This document shows, piece by piece, positions 15,970 through 24,254 of a DNA stretch of 32,459 nt (positions within the stretch are counted from its first letter, which is position 1; every line of letters begins with the position of its first letter). Position numbers and translations under genes: made by a program. The notes below the pieces were generated by a model. That model did not search any database. It saw only the letters and a program-made list of their open reading frames with translations, and had not been told where the DNA came from. This stretch comes from Bacteroidota bacterium (GTDB taxonomy: Bacteria > Bacteroidota > Bacteroidia > Bacteroidales > CG2-30-32-10): positions 1-32,459 of the forward strand of contig JACAAW010000023.1 in assembly GCA_013377115.1 (NCBI GenBank), in the 5' to 3' direction.

Positions 15970-16989
15970 TTATTGCGAAGCTATTTTGCTTTTTACAGAA
16001 AGCGAATATATAAAACCTCTTAAAATAATCACAATAAAATTCAATAGGTGGCATTTTATCAATAAAAATAAGATTCTCAATTTCAATTTGTGCTGAGAAT
16101 ATTCATATCCAAATTCCTTTCCAGTTTTACCAGCTACAATTTCAACAGCGGCTAAATCATTTCCTGTGAGCAAAATTGACCATTTTCCAATTCTGCTTTT
16201 GTCAATTGGTTTAAAAAGCGATTGATGCTGTTTCGAAAAATCAATATTGGGCTGCAAAGCTTCATGGTTTTCCTTTTTTGTAATAAACTCAAACATTTCC
16301 TTGTCGAAGGGCAATTCCAAAAACTGACAAATGTCTTTCATGTGAAATTCTGGATTTTCAACGAAAGTTTCATATTTAATGGTGAAAAAGTTTTCAGGCT
16401 TTTTTTTCTTGTATTTGGCAAGTATTCGAATTGATTTTTTCCATAAAATAGCCATATAAGCTGCTGATGGCAGTTTGAAATTCCCTTTTTGCATCGAAAC
16501 AATATGGTCATGATAATCTCTAATCAAATGAATGAATTTAGCATCTGGAAATAATTGGAAGATTTTGTGAAAATTTTCTGATGAATAGGAAGGATTTTTA
16601 TCCCCAATTATCTTTACATCTTTTTTTGTGTTCAGCGAAATATAAGAAGAGCTTACTATTTTGCAGAGGGTTTGGTATTTTATATTTTTGTCAATATCCA
16701 AAATGCGTTTTTCAAGCAAATTAGTATCAATTGAAAGTGTTTCGAAAAATCTTGTTTGCCTTAGGTCCGTGAAAAATTTAGTTAGAGTTTGTTTGTCGAA
16801 TTCCTTTTTGTTTTGATATCTCCCAGCCAGTGAGAGAATGAAATTGCATTCTGTTGGAATTATTACATTTGGATGAGCATCAAAAAGGTAGCGCAGTAAA
16901 GTTGTTCCAGACCTGGGACGGCCTATAATAAAGAAAAACGGCAAATTTGAAATTGTGTTAATATCAATTTCGTTTTCAAATTTATTCAA
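15970..16989 (-). CDS. Sulfotransferase family protein, second paralogue
   Basis: The 339-residue protein parallels the one at 13464-14519. It has the 5'-PSB loop IIGRPRSGTTLLRYLFDAHP (21-40), a central GDKNPSYS, the 3'-phosphate region FIHLIRDYHDHIVSM and KYETFVENPEFHMKDICQFL. Residue-level similarity to the other copy is clear in all these motifs, so the two are probably old duplicates with different acceptors. Each carries a hydrophobic segment close to the C-terminus. It is the first gene of the minus-strand run; its promoter should lie between 16990 and 17034, where I see only a weak TATCTTTA -7-like box on the minus strand. Confidence 0.88.
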   Translation of the reverse strand: MNKFENEIDINTISNLPFFFIIGRPRSGTTLLRYLFDAHPNVIIPTECNFILSLAGRYQNKKEFDKQTLTKFFTDLRQTRFFETLSIDTNLLEKRILDIDKNIKYQTLCKIVSSSYISLNTKKDVKIIGDKNPSYSSENFHKIFQLFPDAKFIHLIRDYHDHIVSMQKGNFKLPSAAYMAILWKKSIRILAKYKKKKPENFFTIKYETFVENPEFHMKDICQFLELPFDKEMFEFITKKENHEALQPNIDFSKQHQSLFKPIDKSRIGKWSILLTGNDLAAVEIVAGKTGKEFGYEYSQHKLKLRILFLLIKCHLLNFIVIILRGFIYSLSVKSKIASQ

Positions 16990-17034
16990 TGTTGCTCATT
17001 TAAAGATAGTCAAAAGCAATATTCCTATAAACAA

Positions 17035-17072
17035 AATAAGTATTAAGAGATAATCACAACTTAATACTTATT
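17035..17072 (-). terminator. AT-rich terminator after the small exported protein gene
   Basis: A perfect 13-bp inverted repeat (AATAAGTATTAAG at 17035-17047 and CTTAATACTTATT at 17060-17072) encloses a 12-nt loop. On the minus strand it is followed by TTTTGTTT. It lies 20 nt after the stop at 17093. It would insulate that gene from the sulfotransferase operon. The stem has few G-C pairs, so termination may be partial. Confidence 0.6.
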
Positions 17073-17092
17073 AAAAAAAATATTTTAAAAAA

Positions 17093-17503
17093 TTATTTAC
17101 TTGACGCCTTTTCACCCAAACTTGAAGTTGGGACTTTTTTGCCATCAATAATAACATTGTTGACGCCAACTGTCAAAAGCATTTTCCTTAAAAAATTTTT
17201 ATCAGCTCTCTGGAAAACAACAAAATTTGCATTTCTATTGTTATTTGCATTAAGCATAGGGGCAATAGTAAATGAAATTACGCCATCAAATTTTTTGACT
17301 TTTTCGATGAAAGTACTTACTTCACTGTTGGCCAATCCTGAAATTTCAAAATCGGCAGTTTTTTGATCTTTTCCAACTTTTTTGAAAATTTTGTTATTCT
17401 CTGCTTTTTTGAAAATAAAAGTGACTTCTTTTGAGGTTTGAGCTATCGAAAGGCTTGAAAACAATATTGCAAAAATTCCAATAAACAATGACACTTTTTT
17501 CAT
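17093..17503 (-). CDS. Small exported protein with an HMA-like fold but no metal-binding cysteines
   Basis: This is a 136-residue protein with a Sec signal peptide (1-21, ending SIAQ) and a mature part of about 115 residues. I do not recognise a named family. The segment FEISGLANSEVSTFIEKV followed by DGVISFTI has the strand-helix-strand rhythm of heavy-metal-associated domains, yet the CxxC is replaced by Ala-Asn-Ser-Glu; the mature protein has no cysteine. A second similar half follows (NFVVFQRADKNFLRKMLL, then VNNVIIDG), so it may be a duplicated ferredoxin-like fold. It has its own strong promoter and terminator and is monocistronic. A periplasmic role is likely; a specific function is not supported. 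Confidence 0.75.
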   Translation of the reverse strand: MKKVSLFIGIFAILFSSLSIAQTSKEVTFIFKKAENNKIFKKVGKDQKTADFEISGLANSEVSTFIEKVKKFDGVISFTIAPMLNANNNRNANFVVFQRADKNFLRKMLLTVGVNNVIIDGKKVPTSSLGEKASSK

Positions 17504-17581
17504 GATTTTATTTTTTTGGTTAATAATTAGCTTTTATTGAGTTTTAATTGAATTATTTCGAGTTTGGTAATTATTTACTTG

Positions 17582-17613
17582 CAAATATATAATTATTTGA
17601 ACTTAATAACAAA
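17582..17613 (-). promoter_or_regulatory. Bacteroidota-type promoter of the small exported protein gene
   Basis: On the minus strand, TTTG (17610-17613), a 20-nt spacer and TATATTTG (17582-17589) match both boxes exactly. The predicted leader is about 70 nt, longer than for the other promoters here. Confidence 0.72.
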
Positions 17614-17703
17614 CTTTATTCTTTTTTTTAATCCATTAACAATTAAAGGAATAATTATTTTCAAAAGGATGTGAAAAACTAATGCTTTTATTGTAATTAT
17701 TAA

Positions 17704-17711
17704 TAATTTTG
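17704..17711 (+). promoter_or_regulatory. Candidate -7 element of the BatA-domain gene
   Basis: TAATTTTG matches TAnnTTTG, 27 nt before the GTG start. No TTG is found at normal spacing; the nearest gives 10 nt. Support is partial. Confidence 0.35.
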
Positions 17712-17738
17712 CATTTAATTAATACCTAGCTTTTTTCT

Positions 17739-19784
17739 GTGAAATTCGTTAACCCATATTTTCTTTTTGCCCTGCTATTAATAGCAATTCCAATAATTGT
17801 GCATCTTTTTAATTTCAGGAAATTTAAAAGGGTTTATTTCACCAATGTCAAGTTTTTACTGGAATTGAAACAGGTTACGAAAAAGAAATCCAAATTAAAA
17901 CACCTTCTAGTATTAATTTCCAGAATTTTAGTAATCATTTTTTTGGTTTTAAGTTTTGCTCAACCTTTTATTCCTATTGATGGATCTAAAGTTAGAAAAG
18001 GCCAAAACTACGTTAGCATTTATCTCGACAATTCATTTAGTATGAATGCAGTTTCTGCAAATGGCAGTTTGTTGCAGGATGCTAAAAACAAAGCCCTGGA
18101 AATTGTTTCAACGTATAAAAATACAGATAGATTTCAATTACTTACCAACGATTTCGAAGGAAAACACCAACGTTTTTTCTCAAAAGAAGAATTTGTTGAA
18201 ATGCTCAAAGAAATTGATGTTTCGTCATCTTTTAAAAGTTTGTCTCAAATTATTTCTAGGCAAAAAGATTTGATGAATACGGAAAACGGTGAAAATAAAT
18301 TTGCATACATCATTTCAGACTTTCAAAAAAATATTGTTGATTTAAATAAAGTAAAATCCGACACGAGCTTGAATAGCTTTTTGGTTCAATTAAAAGCTGT
18401 AAAAAATACCAATCTATTTATTGATAGCTGTTGGTTCGAGTCACCTGTAAAACAGTTGAATCAGCTTCTAAAAATGAAAGTAAGGATCGTAAATAATTCC
18501 GATAAAGAAGTTGAAAAAAGTCCATTGAAACTCCTCATTAACGGAAAGCAAAAAGCAATTGCAAGTTTTGATGTTGCAGCAAATTCTCAGACCGAAATTA
18601 CCATTCCTTTTACGGTAAAAGAGCCTGGAATTCAAAACTGTGTTCTAGAAATTATCGATTTTCCTGTGACTTTTGATGATAAGTACTTTCTGTCATTTTC
18701 AGTCACCAATAAAACACCAATTTTATTGATTAACGGTGAAACCGAAAATTCTTCCATTAAATCTCTTTTCAAGGGTGATTCTTCTTTTGCTCTGCAAAGT
18801 ACATTTGATAGAAATATTGATTATGCCGTTCTTACAAAAAGTAAATTGGTGGTGCTTTCAGATGTTAAGAATATTTCATCTGGAATGAGCACCGAAATTC
18901 AGAAATTTGTGAGTAATGGTGGTAGCTTGGCAATATTTCCTGCCGCAAATTCGGATTTAGATAGCTATCGGAAGTTTCTTCAAAATTTGAATTCAAATTA
19001 TTTTACGGGTTTAGATACTGTTAATACAAAAGTTTCTCAAATCAATATCAATCATCCTGTTTATAAAGATGTTTTTGAAAATATCCCAGAAAATATTGAT
19101 TTACCTTCTGTTTTTTCTCATTTTGAAATTAGCAAAAGCAATCAATCTGGTGAGGAACCATTAATGAAATTGAGAAATGGAAGCAGCTTTATTTGTTCAA
19201 ATTCTTTTGGAAAAGGAAAAGTTTATATTTCTGCAGTGCCACTTAGCGAAACTTTTAGCAATTTGACAAAACATGCACTTTTTGTTCCAACCATGTTTAA
19301 TATAGCATTGTTAAGTGAGCCACAACAAAAATTGTTTTATTTCATAAGTAATGAAGAATTGATTGATGTTGGAAGTATTGATATTTCTGGAGAAAAGGTG
19401 CTGAAAATTACCAATTCAGCAATTAACTTTGAAATCATTCCTGAGATCATCAAAAACAATATCAATAGTTCAATCAATACGCACAATCAAATTAAGGAGG
19501 CTCAAAATTATTTGCTTTCTAATGGAAATCAGCAATTGATGGGATTATCCTTTAATTATTTGAGAGCTGAATCAGATTTAAAATGTTTGTCATCCGATGA
19601 AATTATTAAATCTATCGAAACACAAGGTTTGAAAAATTTCAAACTAATAAGTATAGAAAACAAAAGTTTAAGTCAAGAACTTCAAGAATTAAATCAAGGT
19701 ATCAGATTGTGGAAAATTTTTATCATTTTAGCATTGATATTTCTTGCAATTGAAATATTTTTGTTGAGGTTTTTTAAAAGTTGA
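17739..19784 (+). CDS. BatA-domain / VWA-like membrane protein, GTG start
   Basis: The 681-residue protein begins with the BatA N-terminal membrane module (FVNPYFLFALLLIAIPIIVH, then NFRKFKRVYFTNVKFL) and a second helix at about 53-77. The GTG start is chosen because the family's conserved N-terminus begins exactly there. A VWA-like domain follows with a MIDAS-type DxSxS in YLDNSFSM. A large beta-rich periplasmic section of several hundred residues comes next, and a C-terminal helix at about 656-677 ends in RFFKS. In Bacteroidota such proteins occur singly or with aerotolerance-type operons, and their role is poorly defined; protein-protein assembly in the envelope is the usual guess. Here it stands alone, ahead of parC, with a hairpin after its stop. 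Confidence 0.85.
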   Translation: MKFVNPYFLFALLLIAIPIIVHLFNFRKFKRVYFTNVKFLLELKQVTKKKSKLKHLLVLISRILVIIFLVLSFAQPFIPIDGSKVRKGQNYVSIYLDNSFSMNAVSANGSLLQDAKNKALEIVSTYKNTDRFQLLTNDFEGKHQRFFSKEEFVEMLKEIDVSSSFKSLSQIISRQKDLMNTENGENKFAYIISDFQKNIVDLNKVKSDTSLNSFLVQLKAVKNTNLFIDSCWFESPVKQLNQLLKMKVRIVNNSDKEVEKSPLKLLINGKQKAIASFDVAANSQTEITIPFTVKEPGIQNCVLEIIDFPVTFDDKYFLSFSVTNKTPILLINGETENSSIKSLFKGDSSFALQSTFDRNIDYAVLTKSKLVVLSDVKNISSGMSTEIQKFVSNGGSLAIFPAANSDLDSYRKFLQNLNSNYFTGLDTVNTKVSQININHPVYKDVFENIPENIDLPSVFSHFEISKSNQSGEEPLMKLRNGSSFICSNSFGKGKVYISAVPLSETFSNLTKHALFVPTMFNIALLSEPQQKLFYFISNEELIDVGSIDISGEKVLKITNSAINFEIIPEIIKNNINSSINTHNQIKEAQNYLLSNGNQQLMGLSFNYLRAESDLKCLSSDEIIKSIETQGLKNFKLISIENKSLSQELQELNQGIRLWKIFIILALIFLAIEIFLLRFFKS

Positions 19785-19803
19785 TTATTAAAAAAAATAA
19801 TAG

Positions 19804-19823
19804 CCACGACCTTTAGGTCGTGG
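19804..19823. terminator. Perfect GC-rich hairpin between the BatA-domain gene and parC
   Basis: An 8-bp perfect stem (CCACGACC / GGTCGTGG) encloses the loop TTTA, 20 nt after the stop at 19784, followed by ATTTAAAATT. There is no real T-run, so it is either a weak terminator or a REP-type palindrome. I recall the same palindrome as a common dispersed motif in other genomes, which favours the latter. Confidence 0.55.
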
Positions 19824-19845
19824 ATTTAAAATTAATATAATATAA

Positions 19846-19881
19846 GGGCTACTTGTACTGAGCGAAGTCGAAGTGTAGCCC
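19846..19881 (+). repeat. REP-like intergenic repeat, copy 1
   Basis: GGGCTACTTGTACTGAGC leads into GAAGTCGAAGTGTAGCCC. The ends pair as GGGCTAC / GTAGCCC. The core ACTGAGCnnnGTCGAAGTG is shared with copies at 22851, 22922, 24203 and 24255, all in the same orientation. Confidence 0.75.
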
Positions 19882-19977
19882 AAAGAAAAGTAATCAAAAT
19901 TAGAATAAGTAATTTTATTTGTTGAAAAATATTTTGTTTAGCAATATTAGTTACAACAGAAATAGGAATAGTAAAAA

Positions 19978-22830
19978 ATGACCGAGAACGACGACGAATT
20001 AGATAATATTAGCGAATCAGAAAACGAGAAGAGTGAACTTCAACAAACCATAAACCTCTCTGGAATGTATCAGAATTGGTTTCTTGATTATTCTTCTTAT
20101 GTTATTTTAGAAAGAGCAATTCCTGATTTAAATGATGGATTAAAACCTGTTCAACGACGCCTGCTTCATTCTATGAAAGAATTGGATGACGGACGTTATA
20201 ATAAAGTTGCCAATATTATTGGTCACACAATGAAATATCACCCTCACGGTGATGCTTCAATTGGTGATGCTTTGGTTCAGCTTGGCCAAAAAGACATTCT
20301 AATTGATATGCAAGGAAACTGGGGGAATGTTCACACTGGTGACAGTGCTGCAGCTCCTCGATATATCGAAGCACGTTTATCTAAATTCGCATCTGAAGTT
20401 GTTTTTAATCCCAAAACTACCAATTGGAAAGCTTCTTACGATGGTCGTAATAAAGAACCAATTACTCTGCCCGTAAAATTTCCTCTATTATTAGCTCAAG
20501 GTGTAGAAGGAATTGCAGTGGGTTTGGCAACAATTATTTTACCTCACAATTTCAACGAACTTATTGATGCCTCGATTGCAATCCTTAATGGAAATGATTA
20601 CGAAATATTTCCTGATTTTCTAACTGGAGGTTACGGCGATTTCTCAAAATACAATGATGGCCGACGTGGTGGTAAAGTTAGAATTAGAGCAAAAATTAAT
20701 CAACTCGACAAAAAAACGCTTGTCATTTCTGAAATACCTTTTGGAACAACCACAACAAAATTAATTGAAACCGTTATTGCTGCCAACGATAAAGGCAAAA
20801 TTAAAATAAAGAAAATAGAAGACAATACCGCTCAAAATGTTGAAATTCTAATTCATCTGGCTCCAGGTATTTCTCCAGATACAACAATTGACGCTCTTTA
20901 TGCATTTACTCAATGCGAAATTTCAATTTCTCCAAATGCAAGTGTAATCGAAAATAACCATCCTCGATTTGTTGGAGTTAAAGACATGCTTGATTATTCC
21001 ACAGATAATACCGTTTATTTGTTGAAAAGAGAATTGGAAATCAAGCTTGCAGAGCTGATGGAAAGTTTGATGTTTTCTTCATTGGAAAAAATATTTATCG
21101 AAAAAAAAATATATCGTGCCATCGAAACCTGCGAAACTTGGGAAGCTGTTATCGAGGCGATTGACAAAGGTTTGCAGCCATATAAGAAAAAGTTCTACAG
21201 AGAAATTACCGTTGATGATATTGTTCGCCTTACTGAAATCAGAATTAAGAGAATCTCCAAATTCGATGGTTTTAAAGCTGATGAAATTATAAAAGGCCTC
21301 GAAGAAGAGATTGTAAAAACTCAATATTCACTTGATAATTTGATCGAATATGCTATAGCTTATTTTAATCGGATTAAAGATAAATTTGGCAAAGGCCGAG
21401 AACGTAGAACGGAAATTAGGAATTTCGAGAATATTGAAGCGGTTAAAGTGGCTGTTGCCAACCAGAAATTATATGTGAATAGAGAAGAGGGCTTTGCAGG
21501 AACCAGTCTTAAAAAAGATGAATTTGTTTGCGATTGTTCTGATATTGATGAAATAATTGCTTTCAGATCAGATGGGACTTTTATAGTCACCAAAGTTTCT
21601 GATAAGATTTTTGTTGGTAAAGACGTAATTCATATCAATGTTTTCAATAAGAATGATGAAAGAACCATTTATAATATGATTTACGAAGATGGAATTCGTG
21701 GAAATATTATGATGAAGAGATTTGCCGTAATCGGGACAACCCGTGATAAAGAATACGATTTAACAAAAGGCACAAAAGGGTCTAAAGTTTTGTACTTTAC
21801 TGCAAATCCTAATGGTGAAGCAGAGATTGTAACCGTTCAACTCCGTCCAAAACCAAAATTGAAAAAATTGGCATTTGATATGGATTTCTCTGAATTGGCA
21901 ATTAAAGGTCGAAATTCAATAGGGAATATTCTTACCCGAAATCCGATTCGTAAAATTATTTTAAAAGGCGAAGGTGTCTCAACTCTTGGAGCTCAGGATA
22001 TTTGGTTCGATGATTCAGTAAAAAGATTAAATACTGATAAACGTGGAATTTTGCTTGGTGCATTTCATAAAAATGAAAAAATTCTCACCATAACTCAGTC
22101 GGGTCATTATCGATTGGTTTCTTACGAATTGACCAATCATTTTGAAGAAGATTTGTTAATTATTGAGAAATTTAAACCCAACAAAATAATTTCTGCCATT
22201 TATTATGATGGTGAATTGCAAGCAATTTATTTAAAAAGGTTTACCATTGATGTAACGGATAAAAAAACCTTATTCATTGGCGAACACGCTGAATCAAAAT
22301 TATTGCAAATCACATTGGATTATTTGCCAAGAATTGAAATCGTTTTCAAAAAATCTGGAAGCAAGATAAGACCGAATGAAGAAATCCTAATGTCGGAATT
22401 TATTGGCGTAAAAAGCTTTAAAGCCAAGGGAAAGAAATTGTCAAATTTCCCAATTGAAGAGATTTTAACTTTAGAATCACTTCCTTACGAAGAACCGGAA
22501 GTTATTGAAGAAATAACTGAAGAAGTAATTGAGGAAGAAACTGTAGAAAATCAAACTGATGAAAACGAAGAGGTTCTGCCAGTAGAAATTGAAGCAGTTG
22601 AAGAGATTGAATCTGTTGAAGAAGTTCAAATTGAAGAGGAGCCAGAAATTGAAGTTCCGAAGAAAGAAAAAAAGAAAAAAAAGGTGATAGAAAGTGAAGA
22701 AATAATACCAAAAGAAGAAAAAATTGAAGAAACAAAAGGTAAAGAAATAATAATTAAAGAAACAAAAACTAAAGAAACAAAAAATAAAAGCGACGATGCC
22801 GATGAGACTTTACAAATGACACTCTTCTAA
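19978..22830 (+). CDS. parC: DNA topoisomerase IV subunit A (ParC/GyrA-type)
   Basis: The 950 residues form the breakage-reunion subunit. The N-terminal winged-helix region has DGLKPVQRRLLHSM and the quinolone-binding helix HPHGDASIGDAL (88-99). The catalytic Tyr129 is in AAAPRYIEARL. The tower and coiled-coil gate occupy about 140-480. Residues about 490-820 form the DNA-wrapping C-terminal domain; it lacks the GyrA-box QRRGG(R/K)G, which favours topoisomerase IV. Residues about 835-945 are a low-complexity Glu/Lys tail, and the protein ends QMTLF. At the GyrA Ser83/ParC Ser80 position it has Ala93, with Asp97 at the Glu84 position. It partners ParE (4131-5978) in decatenation. A REP-like repeat and a hairpin lie in the 193-nt leader. 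Length and domain order are typical of Bacteroidota. Confidence 0.96.
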   Translation: MTENDDELDNISESENEKSELQQTINLSGMYQNWFLDYSSYVILERAIPDLNDGLKPVQRRLLHSMKELDDGRYNKVANIIGHTMKYHPHGDASIGDALVQLGQKDILIDMQGNWGNVHTGDSAAAPRYIEARLSKFASEVVFNPKTTNWKASYDGRNKEPITLPVKFPLLLAQGVEGIAVGLATIILPHNFNELIDASIAILNGNDYEIFPDFLTGGYGDFSKYNDGRRGGKVRIRAKINQLDKKTLVISEIPFGTTTTKLIETVIAANDKGKIKIKKIEDNTAQNVEILIHLAPGISPDTTIDALYAFTQCEISISPNASVIENNHPRFVGVKDMLDYSTDNTVYLLKRELEIKLAELMESLMFSSLEKIFIEKKIYRAIETCETWEAVIEAIDKGLQPYKKKFYREITVDDIVRLTEIRIKRISKFDGFKADEIIKGLEEEIVKTQYSLDNLIEYAIAYFNRIKDKFGKGRERRTEIRNFENIEAVKVAVANQKLYVNREEGFAGTSLKKDEFVCDCSDIDEIIAFRSDGTFIVTKVSDKIFVGKDVIHINVFNKNDERTIYNMIYEDGIRGNIMMKRFAVIGTTRDKEYDLTKGTKGSKVLYFTANPNGEAEIVTVQLRPKPKLKKLAFDMDFSELAIKGRNSIGNILTRNPIRKIILKGEGVSTLGAQDIWFDDSVKRLNTDKRGILLGAFHKNEKILTITQSGHYRLVSYELTNHFEEDLLIIEKFKPNKIISAIYYDGELQAIYLKRFTIDVTDKKTLFIGEHAESKLLQITLDYLPRIEIVFKKSGSKIRPNEEILMSEFIGVKSFKAKGKKLSNFPIEEILTLESLPYEEPEVIEEITEEVIEEETVENQTDENEEVLPVEIEAVEEIESVEEVQIEEEPEIEVPKKEKKKKKVIESEEIIPKEEKIEETKGKEIIIKETKTKETKNKSDDADETLQMTLF

Positions 22831-22850
22831 ATTTGTCAATGTTTGTGAGG

Positions 22851-22871
22851 GTCACTGAGCTTGTCGAAGTG
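22851..22871 (+). repeat. REP-like intergenic repeat, copy 2
   Basis: This 21-bp copy, with core CACTGAGCTTGTCGAAGTG, is identical to copy 3 (22922-22942), 71 bp further on. It begins 21 nt after the parC stop. Confidence 0.8.
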
Positions 22872-22915
22872 AAGCAACGATCGAAGCAATCTCAATGAGT
22901 GAATATAGAAAATCA

Positions 22916-22948
22916 GGGCTGGTCACTGAGCTTGTCGAAGTGTAGCCC
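22916..22948 (+). repeat. REP-like intergenic repeat, copy 3
   Basis: It has the same core as copy 2, framed by GGGCT and AGCCC that can pair. It ends 15 nt before the flavodiiron-protein ATG, so it lies within the likely leader and could affect ribosome access. Confidence 0.8.
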
Positions 22949-22963
22949 AAAACATTAAATAAA

Positions 22964-24172
22964 ATGACTGACAATAAAATATTAGAAATTACCCCCGATG
23001 TAAAATGGATTGGCGTTTTAGATCCAGATATTAGAACTTTTGACATTGTAATGGAAACTCAATTTGGTTCAACTTACAATTCCTATTTTATCAATGCCAC
23101 TAAAAAAGTAATTGTTGATACAGTTAAAGAAAAGTTTTGGGAAGTATATTTGGCAAAACTCCTAGCAGTTGTCAAGCCAGAGGAAATAGAGTATATCATT
23201 ATCAATCACACTGAACCAGACCATTCAGGTAATTTAGAAAATTTACTAAAAATTGCTAAAAATGCGAAAGTAGTTGGAAGTGGAAATGCAATCAGATATT
23301 TACTCGACTTAATAGGCCACGAATTTCAACACCTTATTGTAAAAGATGGTGATAAAATAGATTTGGGAAACAAAACGCTTCAGTTTATTGGAGCACCCAA
23401 TTTACATTGGCCCGATACGATGTATTCTTATTTGGTTGAAGACAAAGTTCTTTTTACATGCGATTCGTTTGGAGCGCATTATTGTAATCCCGAAATGTAT
23501 TGCGATAAAGTTGGCGATTACGATGAATCATTTAAATATTATTTCGATGTCATCATGAAGCCATATAGCAAATTCATGCTAAAAGGAATCGAAAAAATTC
23601 GTCCACTCGAAATAGCTGCATTGTGCACAGGTCATGGACCATTGCATACCACCAATTGGGATCGTTATATTGGTTTAACACAAAAATATGCAACCGAAGC
23701 ACTTGCAAAACCCGAAAAACACAAAATAGCCTTGTTTTATGTTTCGGCTTACCACAATACCGAAAAGGTGGCCCATAAAATTATCGAAGGAATAAAAACC
23801 ACAGATATTGAGGTAGAAATGTACGACATCGAAAAAATGCCACCTGCCGAAATCGATGAAATTATTACCAATAGCACAGCAATAATTATCGGTTCACCAA
23901 CCATTAGCCAAAATACTTTTTACCAAATTTATAATGTTTTTGCGGTAATCAATCCAATTCGCGATCGTGGTAAATTATATGGCAGTTTTGGTTCTTATGG
24001 ATGGAGTGGCGAAGGTCCAAAAATAGTTGATGTAGTTTTAACCAGCTTAAAACTCAAGAAATTTGCCGAACCATTTACATTTAAATTTACAGCTTACGAT
24101 GAAGTAAATGATTTTGCTGTGGATTATGGAAAACGATTTGCAGAAGCTTGTGTTAAGTATTGCTTGGCGTAA
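22964..24172 (+). CDS. Flavodiiron protein (FprA-type, A-class flavoprotein)
   Basis: The 402-residue protein matches the basic two-domain A-class form. The metallo-beta-lactamase-like domain (1-250) has all the diiron ligands: His82, Glu84, Asp86 and His87 in NHTEPDHSGN, His148 in NLHWPDTMY, Asp167 in TCDSFGAHY, and His224 in CTGHGPLH. The flavodoxin-like domain (about 252-402) starts KIALFYVSAYHNTEKVA and has the FMN-loop motif GSPTISQNTFY, then SFGSYGWSGEG. There is no rubredoxin extension, so an external rubredoxin should donate electrons. These enzymes reduce O2 to water and/or NO to N2O in anaerobes. No electron-donor gene is visible here. The leader is very short and contains a REP-like repeat; the promoter is not apparent, so read-through from parC is possible. 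Confidence 0.95.
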   Translation: MTDNKILEITPDVKWIGVLDPDIRTFDIVMETQFGSTYNSYFINATKKVIVDTVKEKFWEVYLAKLLAVVKPEEIEYIIINHTEPDHSGNLENLLKIAKNAKVVGSGNAIRYLLDLIGHEFQHLIVKDGDKIDLGNKTLQFIGAPNLHWPDTMYSYLVEDKVLFTCDSFGAHYCNPEMYCDKVGDYDESFKYYFDVIMKPYSKFMLKGIEKIRPLEIAALCTGHGPLHTTNWDRYIGLTQKYATEALAKPEKHKIALFYVSAYHNTEKVAHKIIEGIKTTDIEVEMYDIEKMPPAEIDEIITNSTAIIIGSPTISQNTFYQIYNVFAVINPIRDRGKLYGSFGSYGWSGEGPKIVDVVLTSLKLKKFAEPFTFKFTAYDEVNDFAVDYGKRFAEACVKYCLA

Positions 24173-24198
24173 TTTATTGCAATGTAAAAACTGTTATA

Positions 24199-24226
24199 GG
24201 GACACTGAGCGGGGTCGAAGTGCCCC
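24199..24226 (+). repeat. REP-like intergenic repeat, copy 4
   Basis: GGGACACTGAGCGGGGTCGA followed by AGTGCCCC. GGG and CCC frame the same CACTGAGC...GTCGAAGTG core, with GGG in place of the TT of copies 2 and 3. It lies 26 nt after the flavodiiron-protein stop. Confidence 0.75.
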
Positions 24227-24254
24227 AACACGAATACCAATTTTAAAATTTTAC

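Noticed and set aside
15809-16096. 95-residue frame on the plus strand spanning two minus-strand genes
   Set aside because: It covers the start of the flippase and the end of the sulfotransferase, both well supported on the other strand.
19804-19823. CRISPR-type repeat
   Set aside because: A single palindrome without regularly spaced copies; the REP-like units have irregular spacing and no unique spacers.
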